Shown one piece after another: positions 27,619 through 37,230 of a stretch of 64,000 nucleotides of DNA (its first letter is position 1; each line of letters opens with the position of its first letter). Origin of the DNA: Paenibacillus_E allorhizoplanae (GTDB taxonomy: Bacteria > Bacillota > Bacilli > Paenibacillales > NBRC-103111); the NCBI RefSeq assembly GCF_927798215.1, contig NZ_CAKMMW010000001.1, positions 558,001 to 622,000 of the forward strand, written 5' to 3'. Below the pieces are notes generated by a model that saw only the letters and a list, made by a program, of their open reading frames with translations, searched no databases and was not told the DNA's origin. Made by a program: the position numbers and the translations under genes.

Positions 27619-29124
27619 TTATGCTTTGCTTAACTGTCTAAACACACCGGGCTTGTCAGACACACGTTTCTCAAACTCTTTGAGGAAATGATGATAGTGA
27701 ACGTATCCGATCTGCTCCGCAATGAGACGAATCGTCTCATCAGTTTCGCATAGCATACGCTTCGCCGCGTTAATACGCAGGTCATGAATATACTCAATGA
27801 TGCCTACGCCGTTCCTCTTCATAAACGCTTGGCCTAAGTAAACTGGGTTCATGAAGAATCGTTCTCCGATCTCTTTAATCGTCAGCGTTTCCCGGTAATG
27901 CTCCTGGATAAAACGCTCAATAACTCGAAGGGGGTGACCGGAGAACTTTTCTTTATGCTGCTTCAGCTGGCTCATACATTGTTGCACATACGTCTGCAGG
28001 GACTCCTCCACTTCCTGTAGGGAACGATGCTCCTTTCTCAAAAAATCGCGAACACGAGGCAGCGCCTCCGAGTCAATACCCATCTCCCGCATGACAGCAG
28101 CGCTTTTCAAAACAATGCGTATGACCAGCAAATGAACGACTTCCCGGGCCGTTTTGTTAGTTGACAGTATCACAAACATTTGTTTAATCAGGTCCTCAAC
28201 CCGCTTATCCTGAAGCGCCTCAAGGGCACTTTGAATGTCATCTACGATAGAAACCGCATGAAGATCATAGCTGATTTGTTTGTGATGAATCTTATCGTAA
28301 TCGAGTGGACCACCGGATATATGAAAGAAATGATGCACAGATGTTTCTAGAGCACCTGCATATGAATCTTCTATATGACGGAGGGACTCCACCCGTGGTC
28401 CTATCGATAGATAGCATTCGATACCTTGCTCCTGTAGATCTTCGTATATCTGCCCAGCCCATTGCTCCATCTCAGGAAATGACTCCATAACAAGGCCGTC
28501 CTGGCTCCCAAACAAGTCGATTGCATGAGCTTTTCGCGAAAGGAAGTAACGTGCATCCAACTCCTGTTTTGTGCCGCTAAGCCATTCTACATGAATGTAC
28601 CTCCATCCCTGATCTCCATGTGCCAAGGGATCTAGTATTTCCCCAACGTTTCCGTCTGTTGCCGAAATTTCCCCCCGAAGCATCTGAGCAAGCAGAGTAG
28701 GCACTAGTCGGTCGGTAAAGAGGTCATGGCGTACCCTTTGCTGTTCTCGATGCTGCAGCTCTTCAATAACGAATTGAATGACCGCTTCCCATTCCCTGTC
28801 TAAAGCCGGTTTAAGCAAATAATGCTTTACGCCATACCTTAGGGCGGATCGAGCATATTCGAAATCATTGTAGCCGCTTATAATGATGAATACGGGATCG
28901 TTGCCTGCCTTTTGCGCCCGATCGATTAATTCTAATCCGTCAATTACCGGCATTCGAATATCCGTCACAACGAGATCAGGCTTACAGGCTTCAATGCAGG
29001 CCAAAGCTTCTTCGCCGTTCTCGCACATTTGTACGATTTCAAAGCCAAGCTCTTCCCATTCAATCATGAGCTTGATACCTTCCAACGCGAAAGGCTCATC
29101 ATCCACAAAGATAACCTTATACAT
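27619..29124 (-). CDS. YesN-like response regulator with AraC-type output
   Basis: A 501-residue regulator with receiver domain (acidic pair at 8-10, phospho-acceptor D55 in VTDIRMP, LLKP lysine), a central linker domain and a C-terminal AraC double helix-turn-helix (about 400-500). Its start overlaps the kinase stop by 8 bases, so this is the closest partner of that kinase. A second, distinct response regulator lies on the other side of the same kinase. It is the last gene before the cytoplasmic GH10 gene. Confidence 0.92.
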   Translation of the reverse strand: MYKVIFVDDEPFALEGIKLMIEWEELGFEIVQMCENGEEALACIEACKPDLVVTDIRMPVIDGLELIDRAQKAGNDPVFIIISGYNDFEYARSALRYGVKHYLLKPALDREWEAVIQFVIEELQHREQQRVRHDLFTDRLVPTLLAQMLRGEISATDGNVGEILDPLAHGDQGWRYIHVEWLSGTKQELDARYFLSRKAHAIDLFGSQDGLVMESFPEMEQWAGQIYEDLQEQGIECYLSIGPRVESLRHIEDSYAGALETSVHHFFHISGGPLDYDKIHHKQISYDLHAVSIVDDIQSALEALQDKRVEDLIKQMFVILSTNKTAREVVHLLVIRIVLKSAAVMREMGIDSEALPRVRDFLRKEHRSLQEVEESLQTYVQQCMSQLKQHKEKFSGHPLRVIERFIQEHYRETLTIKEIGERFFMNPVYLGQAFMKRNGVGIIEYIHDLRINAAKRMLCETDETIRLIAEQIGYVHYHHFLKEFEKRVSDKPGVFRQLSKA

Positions 29125-30940
29125 GTCCGATCGTCTCCTCCTGTTTCCTAATAAGACTCAAAGGAATCTGTATAGTAACGCTCGTTTTCTCGAAGGGAAT
29201 GCTTTCAATTTGGAACAATGAACGCTCCGCATAAAATAGATTTAAACGGCGGTACACATTGCGAAGTCCGATGTTCTTACCGTTGTCTTCTCCTTTATAC
29301 AGACTCTGAACAATTTCATCCAGTTTCGTGCTGTTCATACCGATTCCGTTATCTTCGACTTTCATGAGCATGTTCATCCCGGCTCTTTCTACAGATATCC
29401 GAATTTTGCGATTCCCTTTCACCGATTGAAGCCCATGTTTGCAAGAGTTCTCAACGAGTGATTGAATACTCATCTTCGGAATTCGATACGATAGAACAGA
29501 GTCGTCAACGGACAACTCATAGTGAAACCGATCTTGGAATCTGAACTTCTCGATCTGGAGGTACATATCAGTGAAGCTTAGCTCTTCTTCTACTGTCACC
29601 AAATCCTCCTTCCAGCTTAACAGCCTTCTCAAAATTTGGGACAAGTTTTGTATAATTTCTATTACATGCTCATAACGATATTTCTTGCATACAACAAGAA
29701 TCGCATTTAACGTATTAAACAGAAAATGAGGATCTACTTGACTCTGCAAATAATTCAACTCTGCCTGTACGCGTTCTAGCTCCAAATCTTTTTTCTGAAT
29801 TTCGAGTTTGTACACGTCGTTAATTAAATTACGAATTTTCTCCGTCATCAAATTAAAGCTGCGAAGAAGATGACCGATCTCATCTTTTCCTTCATACATC
29901 GTTATGGGCTCGAACCTCTCGTTTTTCACCAACTGCATATGTTTGGAGAGCTTTCTTACCCGGAAATTGAAAGAATGCATAATAATGTAAATTAATACTG
30001 TCGGAATGATCGTACTAATAAGCGTCAGCCAGATAAAAAAATGGATAACCCCTCTTCTCTCTTCCGCAATTCGACTTCCCTCTGGAATTCCGACCAACCG
30101 CCAGTTAAGCACATAACTAGCATTACTGAGAGGACTGACAAAACTGTTCTCAGGTAAGCCTGTCAGCTGAGAAAACTTTGACACAGGCAGTGTCGGGAGC
30201 AAAGGGTCACTTCCCTTATACGTACCTGCTGATTCGAGAACAAGCCGATTTTCCTCATCCACGAGCTTAATTAACAAGTAATTACGCTCTTTATCAAACA
30301 GCTCCAGCAGCTTATCCATTCGAATATCGATGCGCAAATACTTGGAGAATTTCATAAGGTCTGGAAAATTGTCCAGCTTTCGAATAATGCTGACATATAC
30401 CAATTTCTCTTCGGGATTCATGGGATTCGTATCCAAATAAGAGGTCACTGTCACCTTTTCTTTATTTTCGTTCATCTTCTGATACCATTCACTCTTCAGA
30501 TCATTAGGCTTAAGCATAAAGTAACTTCCACCATTGGATAGCGTTGGGTTTGATGTGTATACGCCAATCCAAGAGATGTAAGGATAAATATTCGGATACT
30601 GCCCCAATTTGTCTCGGAGGTAACTGTCGTATTCTTCGTAATAAGCAACATTATCCGAGTACGTAAATTCTAGCATCTCATTAAATACACGATCAGCGGA
30701 AACAGCGTTGCCAATCACCACACCTGAGTTCACCATTTGCATGATTTCATTTCCGACTCTATCCAAAGAAATCCGCAAGTTATCCATCTCTCTACGTTCT
30801 GTATTTTTGCTATCCTGTAAGAAAAACAAGCTGTTTATACACAATATTGGCAGCAACACACACATCAAGTAAATGATCAGAAACTTGAACTTCAGGGGAA
30901 TATCATTAACAATACGCAACAGTTTCCATTTCCGGCTCAT
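29117..30940 (-). CDS. YesM-like sensor histidine kinase
   Basis: A 607-residue kinase with membrane helices at about 18-41 and 299-322, an extracellular sensor between them, a HAMP linker (DEIGHLLRSFNLMTEKI), phospho-acceptor H405 in DPHFLFNT and ATPase motifs VENSCKHGL, EDNGIGM and IGLRNV. A GGAG site precedes the ATG. It starts 25 bases after the stop of one response regulator and overlaps the start of another, so one kinase is sandwiched between two regulators. Confidence 0.93.
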   Translation of the reverse strand: MSRKWKLLRIVNDIPLKFKFLIIYLMCVLLPILCINSLFFLQDSKNTERREMDNLRISLDRVGNEIMQMVNSGVVIGNAVSADRVFNEMLEFTYSDNVAYYEEYDSYLRDKLGQYPNIYPYISWIGVYTSNPTLSNGGSYFMLKPNDLKSEWYQKMNENKEKVTVTSYLDTNPMNPEEKLVYVSIIRKLDNFPDLMKFSKYLRIDIRMDKLLELFDKERNYLLIKLVDEENRLVLESAGTYKGSDPLLPTLPVSKFSQLTGLPENSFVSPLSNASYVLNWRLVGIPEGSRIAEERRGVIHFFIWLTLISTIIPTVLIYIIMHSFNFRVRKLSKHMQLVKNERFEPITMYEGKDEIGHLLRSFNLMTEKIRNLINDVYKLEIQKKDLELERVQAELNYLQSQVDPHFLFNTLNAILVVCKKYRYEHVIEIIQNLSQILRRLLSWKEDLVTVEEELSFTDMYLQIEKFRFQDRFHYELSVDDSVLSYRIPKMSIQSLVENSCKHGLQSVKGNRKIRISVERAGMNMLMKVEDNGIGMNSTKLDEIVQSLYKGEDNGKNIGLRNVYRRLNLFYAERSLFQIESIPFEKTSVTIQIPLSLIRKQEETIGHV

Positions 30941-30965
30941 ATTTGCTCTCCTTGTCAGTCATAGG

Positions 30966-32480
30966 TTAACCCTTCTTGTAGGCAGAGGGTAACAGGCCAG
31001 TAAGTGCCTTGAACTTGGTAACGAACTGTTCGGAATCCGAGTAACCGACACGATCAGCGACATCGGATATTTTCAGTTCTTCTCGGCGAAGTAATTTTTT
31101 GGCCTCGTCGATTCGTACGACATGTAAATACTCATTGAAGGTGAGGCCAACTTGCTTCTTAAACCTCTGGCCAAAATACGCAGCATTCAGGCTAAAATGC
31201 TCTGCAACAACTTGCAGTTGCAGCTTTTCCTTATAGTGCGATTTGATATAGTCTCCTGCTGCGGATACGATTTCATCTTGCCCTACACCTTTTTTCTGGC
31301 CAATCAACTCTACAGCTAGCAGAATTTCTTGTGTTACTTTGCGCTCCAAGAGGCCAATATCCATTGGAACAGTGGGAACATACCAATTTGAAGTCCACTT
31401 AGGATCACCGCCCAATTGAGTAATTAACTTAAGAATTTCAAGCTTAATGTTGTCTAAATAAGCACTTACCCAAGATTCAGATACGGACTGCCTCGAAAAC
31501 GCGATGAATAACTGGTGTACATGGGCTTGCACTGTTTCTGGACACCCACTCCCTACGGCATCTAAGATGGATTCCGTCATACCAACTGCAGGAAGTGTCT
31601 CCGCTGACCACTCTCCTTGATAGATGTAAATCCCTTCCACTCCAGAAGGGAACTTGCACATCTCAGCTATGAGTCCCTCACGAAATGCTTCTTGTAACGC
31701 ATGCGGTCCCTTATGTTCACTGCTCATCGAAAAGGAGATCGCTGTGCCCCAGTCATGTCTGACACTGGTCATGATCTCTGTTAAGAGCGCAGTAGAAAGT
31801 TCGCGTTCCTCGGGTCCTGTGACCAGCAAGAATCCATGGCGTTCTTTCCCTACGCCAAATGGAAGCATTCGCACTTGCGTAAGCTTAATTTTATCTGCAA
31901 TATTTTGCTTCAGGTCCGAATAATTTGGAGCTTGAATGTTAGGTTCAAGTAAAATGCAGCGAAAGCTCGAATGTTCATGAAGATCCAACAAAGCGTTCGC
32001 CTGCTCGATCCATTTCTGCCTATTTTCTCCCTGTAACAGCTTTGAAATCGTTTCCAATCGTAAGCAATCCAATGCAGCGCTTTCCAACTGTCTATGAGCT
32101 ATATGCTCTTGAATCATAACCGCAACTGCTTCCACTGCAGCTACAAGCTCAGCTTCCATCAAAGGCTTCATCAAATAATTGACGACACCATGCCGCATCG
32201 CTCTTTTGGCATATTCGAAATCCGCGTATCCACTCAATATAATAAATTTCATTTCCGGATACAAGCTGGAGGCTTGTTCAATCAATTCCAATCCATCTAT
32301 AACAGGCATTCGAACATCCGTCAGCACCAAATGAGGCAGGGTTGACGCCATCACATCCAATGCGTCTTCACCATCCGATACTTCTCCGCATACTTCAAAG
32401 CCAAGTTTGTTCCAATCGATCATCGATCGCAATCCCTCTAGCATGTAAGGCTCGTCATCGGCAAACATAACCCTTAACAT
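30966..32480 (-). CDS. YesN-like response regulator with AraC-type output
   Basis: A 504-residue regulator from the ATG at 32478-32480, which has AGGTG six bases before; an upstream GTG three codons earlier is unlikely. Receiver domain with DDE at 8-10, D55 in LTDVRMP and lysine in LMKP; C-terminal AraC-type DNA-binding domain ending in VGYSDSEQFVTKFKALTG. It lies upstream of the kinase and after the terminator of the transporter operon. It is not a close copy of the regulator on the other side of the kinase, so the two may have different DNA targets. Confidence 0.92.
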   Translation of the reverse strand: MLRVMFADDEPYMLEGLRSMIDWNKLGFEVCGEVSDGEDALDVMASTLPHLVLTDVRMPVIDGLELIEQASSLYPEMKFIILSGYADFEYAKRAMRHGVVNYLMKPLMEAELVAAVEAVAVMIQEHIAHRQLESAALDCLRLETISKLLQGENRQKWIEQANALLDLHEHSSFRCILLEPNIQAPNYSDLKQNIADKIKLTQVRMLPFGVGKERHGFLLVTGPEERELSTALLTEIMTSVRHDWGTAISFSMSSEHKGPHALQEAFREGLIAEMCKFPSGVEGIYIYQGEWSAETLPAVGMTESILDAVGSGCPETVQAHVHQLFIAFSRQSVSESWVSAYLDNIKLEILKLITQLGGDPKWTSNWYVPTVPMDIGLLERKVTQEILLAVELIGQKKGVGQDEIVSAAGDYIKSHYKEKLQLQVVAEHFSLNAAYFGQRFKKQVGLTFNEYLHVVRIDEAKKLLRREELKISDVADRVGYSDSEQFVTKFKALTGLLPSAYKKG

Positions 32481-32552
32481 GAGAATCACCTCACTTCAGC
32501 AAGTAGATATGAACTATTATAAAGGATAAGATGAGTTTGTATAAAGCAAAAA

Positions 32553-32577
32553 CCGTCCCAGCAACGAGCTGAAACGG
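32553..32577 (-). terminator. Terminator of the xylan transporter operon
   Basis: On the minus strand CCGTTTCAGC and GCTGGGACGG pair over 10 bases with two G-T pairs, loop TCGTT, then TTTTTGC. It lies about 30 bases after the second permease stop. Confidence 0.78.
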
Positions 32578-32605
32578 GGAATGATTATAATATCGCTTAT
32601 TTTTC

Positions 32606-33517
32606 TTACTCTTTGACGCTTCCAAGGTTCATTCCGACGATGAAATACCTTTGTAGAAAAGGATACACGAACAGAATTGGAACCGCCGCCACAATCGTAA
32701 TCGCCGCGCGAATAGAAGCAGGTGTTACCATAGCTTTCGTTTGATTCGTGTTTGCACCAGCTAGAAGACCTGGATCATTGTTGCTATTCATCGTAGACCC
32801 AAGTAGCTTCATCATTTCGTACTGAAGTGTGCTCAGCTTCAAATCAGAAGAGGCATACAGGAATGTATCGAACCAGGAATTCCAAGAGCCAACGGCAATG
32901 AACAAGGCGATGGTCGCTAGTACAGGTGTACAAAGTGGGAGAATAATTCGTACAAAAATGGTGAAATCTCCTGCTCCATCCATCTTCGCAGACTCAACCA
33001 AGCCTGATGGTAGCGTACGAATGTAAGTCCGAATGACGATAAGATTAAACGCACTTACCATTCCTGGGAAAACATATACCCAAAAGTTGTTCAACAGTCC
33101 TAAACTTTTAATCAGAAAGTAATTAGGAATTAGCCCCGCATTGAAATACATCGTCAACACAAAGATTAAACCTATTATTTTACGGAAAATATATTGAGGC
33201 TGCGCCAGTGTATAGGCAAGCATGGAGGTGAGAAACACACCCAGTACGGTTATTGTAAGTGTACGGGCCACCGAAATCCAAGCCGCATGATAGATCGTAC
33301 CGGAAATGAAAATCGCCTTGTAATTTTGCAATGACCAGGATCTCGGCCATAAATAAATGCCCCCTCGAAGCGCATCATTACCTTCATTAAATGAAATCGT
33401 TAACGTGTGAAGGAAAGGATATAGCGTAACTATAGCAAGAAGGAGCATGAAGATGCCATTAATCGTATGGAACAAAATGGGCTCAATGCGAGCTCTGCTA
33501 ACAGTTGTTGTTCCCAT
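32606..33517 (-). CDS. ABC sugar permease, YtcP/LplC-like (MalG side)
   Basis: A 303-residue membrane protein. The second ATG (33515-33517) is chosen because AAGGAG sits eight bases before it but only two before the first ATG. The EAA loop reads ESAKMDGAGDFTIFVRIILP, and the C-terminus is RYFIVGMNLGSVKE, typical of the family. It follows its partner permease closely, and the lipoprotein heads the operon. Confidence 0.93.
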   Translation of the reverse strand: MGTTTVSRARIEPILFHTINGIFMLLLAIVTLYPFLHTLTISFNEGNDALRGGIYLWPRSWSLQNYKAIFISGTIYHAAWISVARTLTITVLGVFLTSMLAYTLAQPQYIFRKIIGLIFVLTMYFNAGLIPNYFLIKSLGLLNNFWVYVFPGMVSAFNLIVIRTYIRTLPSGLVESAKMDGAGDFTIFVRIILPLCTPVLATIALFIAVGSWNSWFDTFLYASSDLKLSTLQYEMMKLLGSTMNSNNDPGLLAGANTNQTKAMVTPASIRAAITIVAAVPILFVYPFLQRYFIVGMNLGSVKE

Positions 33518-33530
33518 CGTCATTTCTCCT

Positions 33531-34505
33531 TTATATCAACCGCTCTTCACCAAGACGCTTGGCGGTAGAATTTGCAATTAGAATAAGGATTATGCTTACA
33601 ACCGTTTTGAAGATGCCTGCCGCAGTTGCGAGCGAATAATTACCTAGAGCAATACCATACTTAAGAACGAATATATCAATCGTTTGCGAATAGTCGACGA
33701 CTAACCCGTTGCCGAGCAGGTATTGAATTTCAAAGCCTGCATCCAGGATATGTCCAACGTTCATAATTAATAGAATAATAAAAGTTGACTTGATCCCCGG
33801 CAGTGTAACATACAGAATCTTTTGGTAACGGTTTGCCCCATCGATCCCAGCAGACTCATACAGCGATGGATCAATCGAAGTGATTGCTGCAAGGTAAATA
33901 ATAGTATTCCAGCCCACCTCTTTCCACACATTAGACAAGCCCACAATCCCCCAAAAATATTTCCCCTCGCTAAGCCACATCACAGGCTCCTTAATGATGT
34001 GCAACTTCATCAACAGTTGATTAACGATACCATCATCAATCGATAACGATGTCGCTACGATACCCGCAGCAATAATCCACGACAGAAAGTGAGGCAGATA
34101 GGATATTGTTTGGATAGACCGCTTCCAGAAACGAACTTTAATCTCATTCAGTAATAAAGCTAATAATATGGCTGTTGCAAAACCTAAAACCAAATTGATT
34201 ATACTCATTGCAAGTGTGTTGCGAAGCACCGTCAAGAACGTATCATCTTGAAACAGAAATTTAAAATGCTTCAGCCCTACCCACTGCTGTTTGGAAAATT
34301 TTAAAGCAGGGCGATAATTCTGAAACGCCATCAACCAGCCCCAAATCGGTACATAATTAAAGATTAAAATATATATCACGATGGGAAAAGACATCATAAT
34401 TAACTGCTTCTGGTTTTTTATCGTCTTCCAACTTAATCCAACGCCGATTTCCGGATCAATTCTTTGCTTTTTCTTTAATTTTTTGGGCAGTATGGTCTCG
34501 GCCAT
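33531..34505 (-). CDS. ABC sugar permease, LplB-like (MalF side)
   Basis: A 324-residue membrane protein. The ATG at 34503-34505 has AGGAGG eight bases upstream, whereas an ATG two codons earlier is too close. The EAA loop reads YESAGIDGANRYQKILYVTL. It lies 71 bases after the binding lipoprotein. Together with the YtcP-like partner it should form the channel for xylan-derived oligosaccharides. Confidence 0.93.
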   Translation of the reverse strand: MAETILPKKLKKKQRIDPEIGVGLSWKTIKNQKQLIMMSFPIVIYILIFNYVPIWGWLMAFQNYRPALKFSKQQWVGLKHFKFLFQDDTFLTVLRNTLAMSIINLVLGFATAILLALLLNEIKVRFWKRSIQTISYLPHFLSWIIAAGIVATSLSIDDGIVNQLLMKLHIIKEPVMWLSEGKYFWGIVGLSNVWKEVGWNTIIYLAAITSIDPSLYESAGIDGANRYQKILYVTLPGIKSTFIILLIMNVGHILDAGFEIQYLLGNGLVVDYSQTIDIFVLKYGIALGNYSLATAAGIFKTVVSIILILIANSTAKRLGEERLI

Positions 34506-34576
34506 CGACATTTCCTCCTAGGAAGTAAAGCGGAGAAGACCTGAGTCTCCCCCACTCCACTGCATGTTCTATCCCT

Positions 34577-36253
34577 TTATTTACTACTCCAGTTTTTAAT
34601 ACGCCAGTTGATTTGATCATTAATACGATCTTCGTAGGCTTTGAAGTTGCTTTTGGAGATTTGATCCACATAATCCTTCCAAACACCTTCAAAGTCATCA
34701 GGTTTGGCCAAAATAGCTTTCGGCAAATATTTTACAGCAAGGTCATTCATCTTCGTATTAGCCACTTTCGCTGGTGAACCATCCACTAAATCAATGCTCC
34801 ACGCTGGGTAATATACGGGATTCTCTTCTGGTGTTTTGAAAAACTCAGCCCATGTCTTATGGTTGTATGCTTTCAATACTTCTTGATCCTGCGGCTTCAA
34901 GCTGTCATAGAATTCTTGCGGCTGTGTTCCTGGATCTGTCGCATTTCCGTCACTATAGGTCCCTTGCATCTTAGGTAAATTTGCGAAGAACGCCTCCGCT
35001 TTATTGGCAAGCTTCCATGTATTATCATCCGCTTTAGTGCGTTGTTCAGGGGTACGGGCGAACTTGCCATCCTTCACCATATAGTCTTCGCCTTGAATAC
35101 CCCATTGGAGTGTTTTCTGCCAATCTTCGGTCATTAGTGAGTCCAAGAATTTGATAATTTGAACCGGATCCTTGGCTTTGGTCGAAATCCCATATCCTCG
35201 ATTGATGTTTAATACTGGACGATCACGGTAGTACTCTTTGGCACCTGGGTATACGAGCGGGAACCCGACATAGGTACTGCCAATCTTATTTTGTGAAATC
35301 AGCGAGCGTTCGCCATCACCGAAATTCCAGTGTTGGTCAAACATCCCAATGACACGACCACTAGCAATTTTCGCCAAGTACTGATCGTAGTTCTGCACCA
35401 GAGCTTCTTTATCCATTAAGCCTTGCGCATTAATCTCATTCAATTTCTTGTAATATGTCTTGGCGATGTCCTTGTCTGCAAATATTTGTGCTTTCCCATT
35501 CTCGACGATAACCCCGCCGTCATTAGGATGTCCTGCTAAATGCTCTGGTGGATTAAGTAGCGGGAAGTTTCTCCAATCGAAGTTCAGCGTTTCGAAGCCG
35601 ATCATATCTGGATGTTTCGCTTTGTATTTTGCAATAATATCGAAATACTCGTCCAATGTTTTAGGCGTTGGATAGCCCATTTCCTTTAGTACATCCTTTT
35701 GCAAATAAAAGCCTGGTCCTTCGTAAGCAGTTTCGTTAAATTGACCACTGAACACGTTGAAATTTGGCAGTACATATAAATGGCCGCTCGCAGGATCCTT
35801 CATCTGATTCCACACGCTCGCATAGTGCTTCTTCAAATTCGGGGCGTACTTCTCAATCAAATCCTCGAGAGGCACAAAAGCGCCCGCCGCAATTAATTTA
35901 TCGTTTCCTGTCATCATATCTGCATAATCGCCGCCAGCAATCATGACGCCAAGCTTTTGCTGCAAATCACCGACCAGAAACTCCATTTTTAGACTAACGC
36001 CAGTCTTTTCTTTAATAAGCTTATAAATCTTGTTGTCAGGAGTCGGCTGTTGATAAGGGCTGTCAATGAACAAAGACAATGTAACTGGCTTAATTGCATT
36101 GTCTTGAGTTGCAGCAGGCGCTGTCTGGCTTCCGCTAGGCGAAGGTGCGCTGCTTGCCGCATCCTTCGCGTCGGTACAGCCTGTCAGTGTTAAACCTAGA
36201 GCCAGAACAGGTACCAAAGTTGCTAAAACAGGACGTTTTATTCTCTTAACCAT
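34577..36253 (-). CDS. Extracellular sugar-binding lipoprotein, LplA-like
   Basis: A 558-residue lipoprotein with signal peptide and lipobox LTGC, a Ser/Pro/Ala tether and a family 1 solute-binding body. The start has GGGAGGA. A promoter with -35 TTGTAA and -10 TATAAT lies 77 bases upstream, overlapped by a weak cre-like site. It is the first gene of the operon that supplies the xylan unit, so its ligand is probably a xylo-oligosaccharide or aldouronate (inference). Confidence 0.88.
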   Translation of the reverse strand: MVKRIKRPVLATLVPVLALGLTLTGCTDAKDAASSAPSPSGSQTAPAATQDNAIKPVTLSLFIDSPYQQPTPDNKIYKLIKEKTGVSLKMEFLVGDLQQKLGVMIAGGDYADMMTGNDKLIAAGAFVPLEDLIEKYAPNLKKHYASVWNQMKDPASGHLYVLPNFNVFSGQFNETAYEGPGFYLQKDVLKEMGYPTPKTLDEYFDIIAKYKAKHPDMIGFETLNFDWRNFPLLNPPEHLAGHPNDGGVIVENGKAQIFADKDIAKTYYKKLNEINAQGLMDKEALVQNYDQYLAKIASGRVIGMFDQHWNFGDGERSLISQNKIGSTYVGFPLVYPGAKEYYRDRPVLNINRGYGISTKAKDPVQIIKFLDSLMTEDWQKTLQWGIQGEDYMVKDGKFARTPEQRTKADDNTWKLANKAEAFFANLPKMQGTYSDGNATDPGTQPQEFYDSLKPQDQEVLKAYNHKTWAEFFKTPEENPVYYPAWSIDLVDGSPAKVANTKMNDLAVKYLPKAILAKPDDFEGVWKDYVDQISKSNFKAYEDRINDQINWRIKNWSSK

Positions 36254-36634
36254 TTTTCTATTCCTCCCTTATTGTCTCCATAAAGATGTATGCTTGTGTA
36301 GGTCAATCATTTATTTGCTTACACTATTTATTATACGGTTCAAGAATGCGCTTACAATTCACAGAATATAGGTATTACCCCTACGAATTACAGTCAGGTA
36401 ATTTAATGTTCGACTAAATAAGTCAACCATGCTATGGCAGATTACTTCAAGCAAGGTTGTTCATCTGTACCTAAACAAGAATCGGCCTCCAAGTGTATTT
36501 TGAACCTATTCAAATCATTCGTCAACAAAAGCAATGATTGAGCATTTCCCTACAGCATCGACGAAGTTTATTGAAAACAAAAACCAGCTAATGTTTGTCA
36601 AGCATCAATGTCTTGGTACCCAAAAGGATTTTTG
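36254..36634. other. Promoter-containing intergenic stretch
   Basis: It contains the lipoprotein promoter (36330-36357). The rest, about 36360-36634, shows no gene and precedes the decayed Ig-like remnant. Confidence 0.6.
36330..36357 (-). promoter_or_regulatory. Promoter of the xylan transporter operon with cre-like overlap
   Basis: On the minus strand TTGTAA, a 16-base spacer and TATAAT are seen. A cre-like sequence TGTAAGCGCATTCT (36343-36356, 12 of 14 matches) covers the -35, which would let CcpA exclude RNA polymerase. Confidence 0.6.
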
Positions 36635-36908
36635 TTATATCACTTGGTATTCTGTTTTTGCCACGCCGGAAAAATTGTCATTTACAGACATGCTTAACGT
36701 AACATCCGAGATATACCATCCATTGCTGCCGTTTGGTGCTGTCGGGCTTAGCGTTGCAACACTTACGGGTGCTGTCTTGTCGATCTTAACAGTTACCCGG
36801 TGCTGCTCTTCTACGTTTCCTGCGTTATAATATGGGAGCCACAATAAACAAAGTAAATGCAAGTAAAAACTTCAAGCGCAAAGAGAAAAATATTTGCCTC
36901 TTGTTCAT
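36635..36908 (-). pseudogene. Decayed secreted protein with Ig-like (OmpL47-type) domain
   Basis: An ATG at 36906-36908 with GGGGAG upstream opens a 27-residue signal-peptide-like sequence (LKFLLAFTLFIVAPIL) that ends in TAA. Directly after, in another frame, comes a fragment with NAGNVEEQ and APNGSNGWYISDVTLS, clearly similar to about residues 1732-1790 of the big beta-helix protein at 51369-57362 (NAGNVEQP, APDGSNGWYAHAVTVS). So the beginning and one C-terminal domain of a secreted protein remain and the middle is lost. Confidence 0.75.
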
Positions 36909-37230
36909 TGTCGTTTTCTCTCCCCTTCGGAGCAAATGTACAATAGCAACCGTCCACTGAACGGTTGCCATGAATTCTTATGTATTATAACTCCTACATT
37001 ACTTATATAAATAGGTTCTATTTTTTGTTTAAGCACTGTTATATTTAATTTGATATTTGCTCTATAAGTCTTCCATTGATAACATCATTGAAATTCCTAC
37101 CAAAGGAAACCTTAATTAGACACAAGATCACCGGTTCATAAAGAAAATCACAAGACCAAGACTTGGTAATCCTTGCACCAGAACCAAAAGCTACTTGTTT
37201 ATAAGCACGCCGAGCATGCTACTTGTCGAA
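36909..37230. other. Gene-free stretch
   Basis: No gene is recognised. An 8-base-pair hairpin (GCAACCGT / ACGGTTGC, 36946-36968) lies upstream of the decayed gene, without a T-run. Confidence 0.5.

Noticed and set aside
36946..36968. Hairpin as a possible terminator or riboswitch
   Set aside because: The stem is only 8 base pairs, has no T-run on either strand and no surrounding conserved structure I could recognise.
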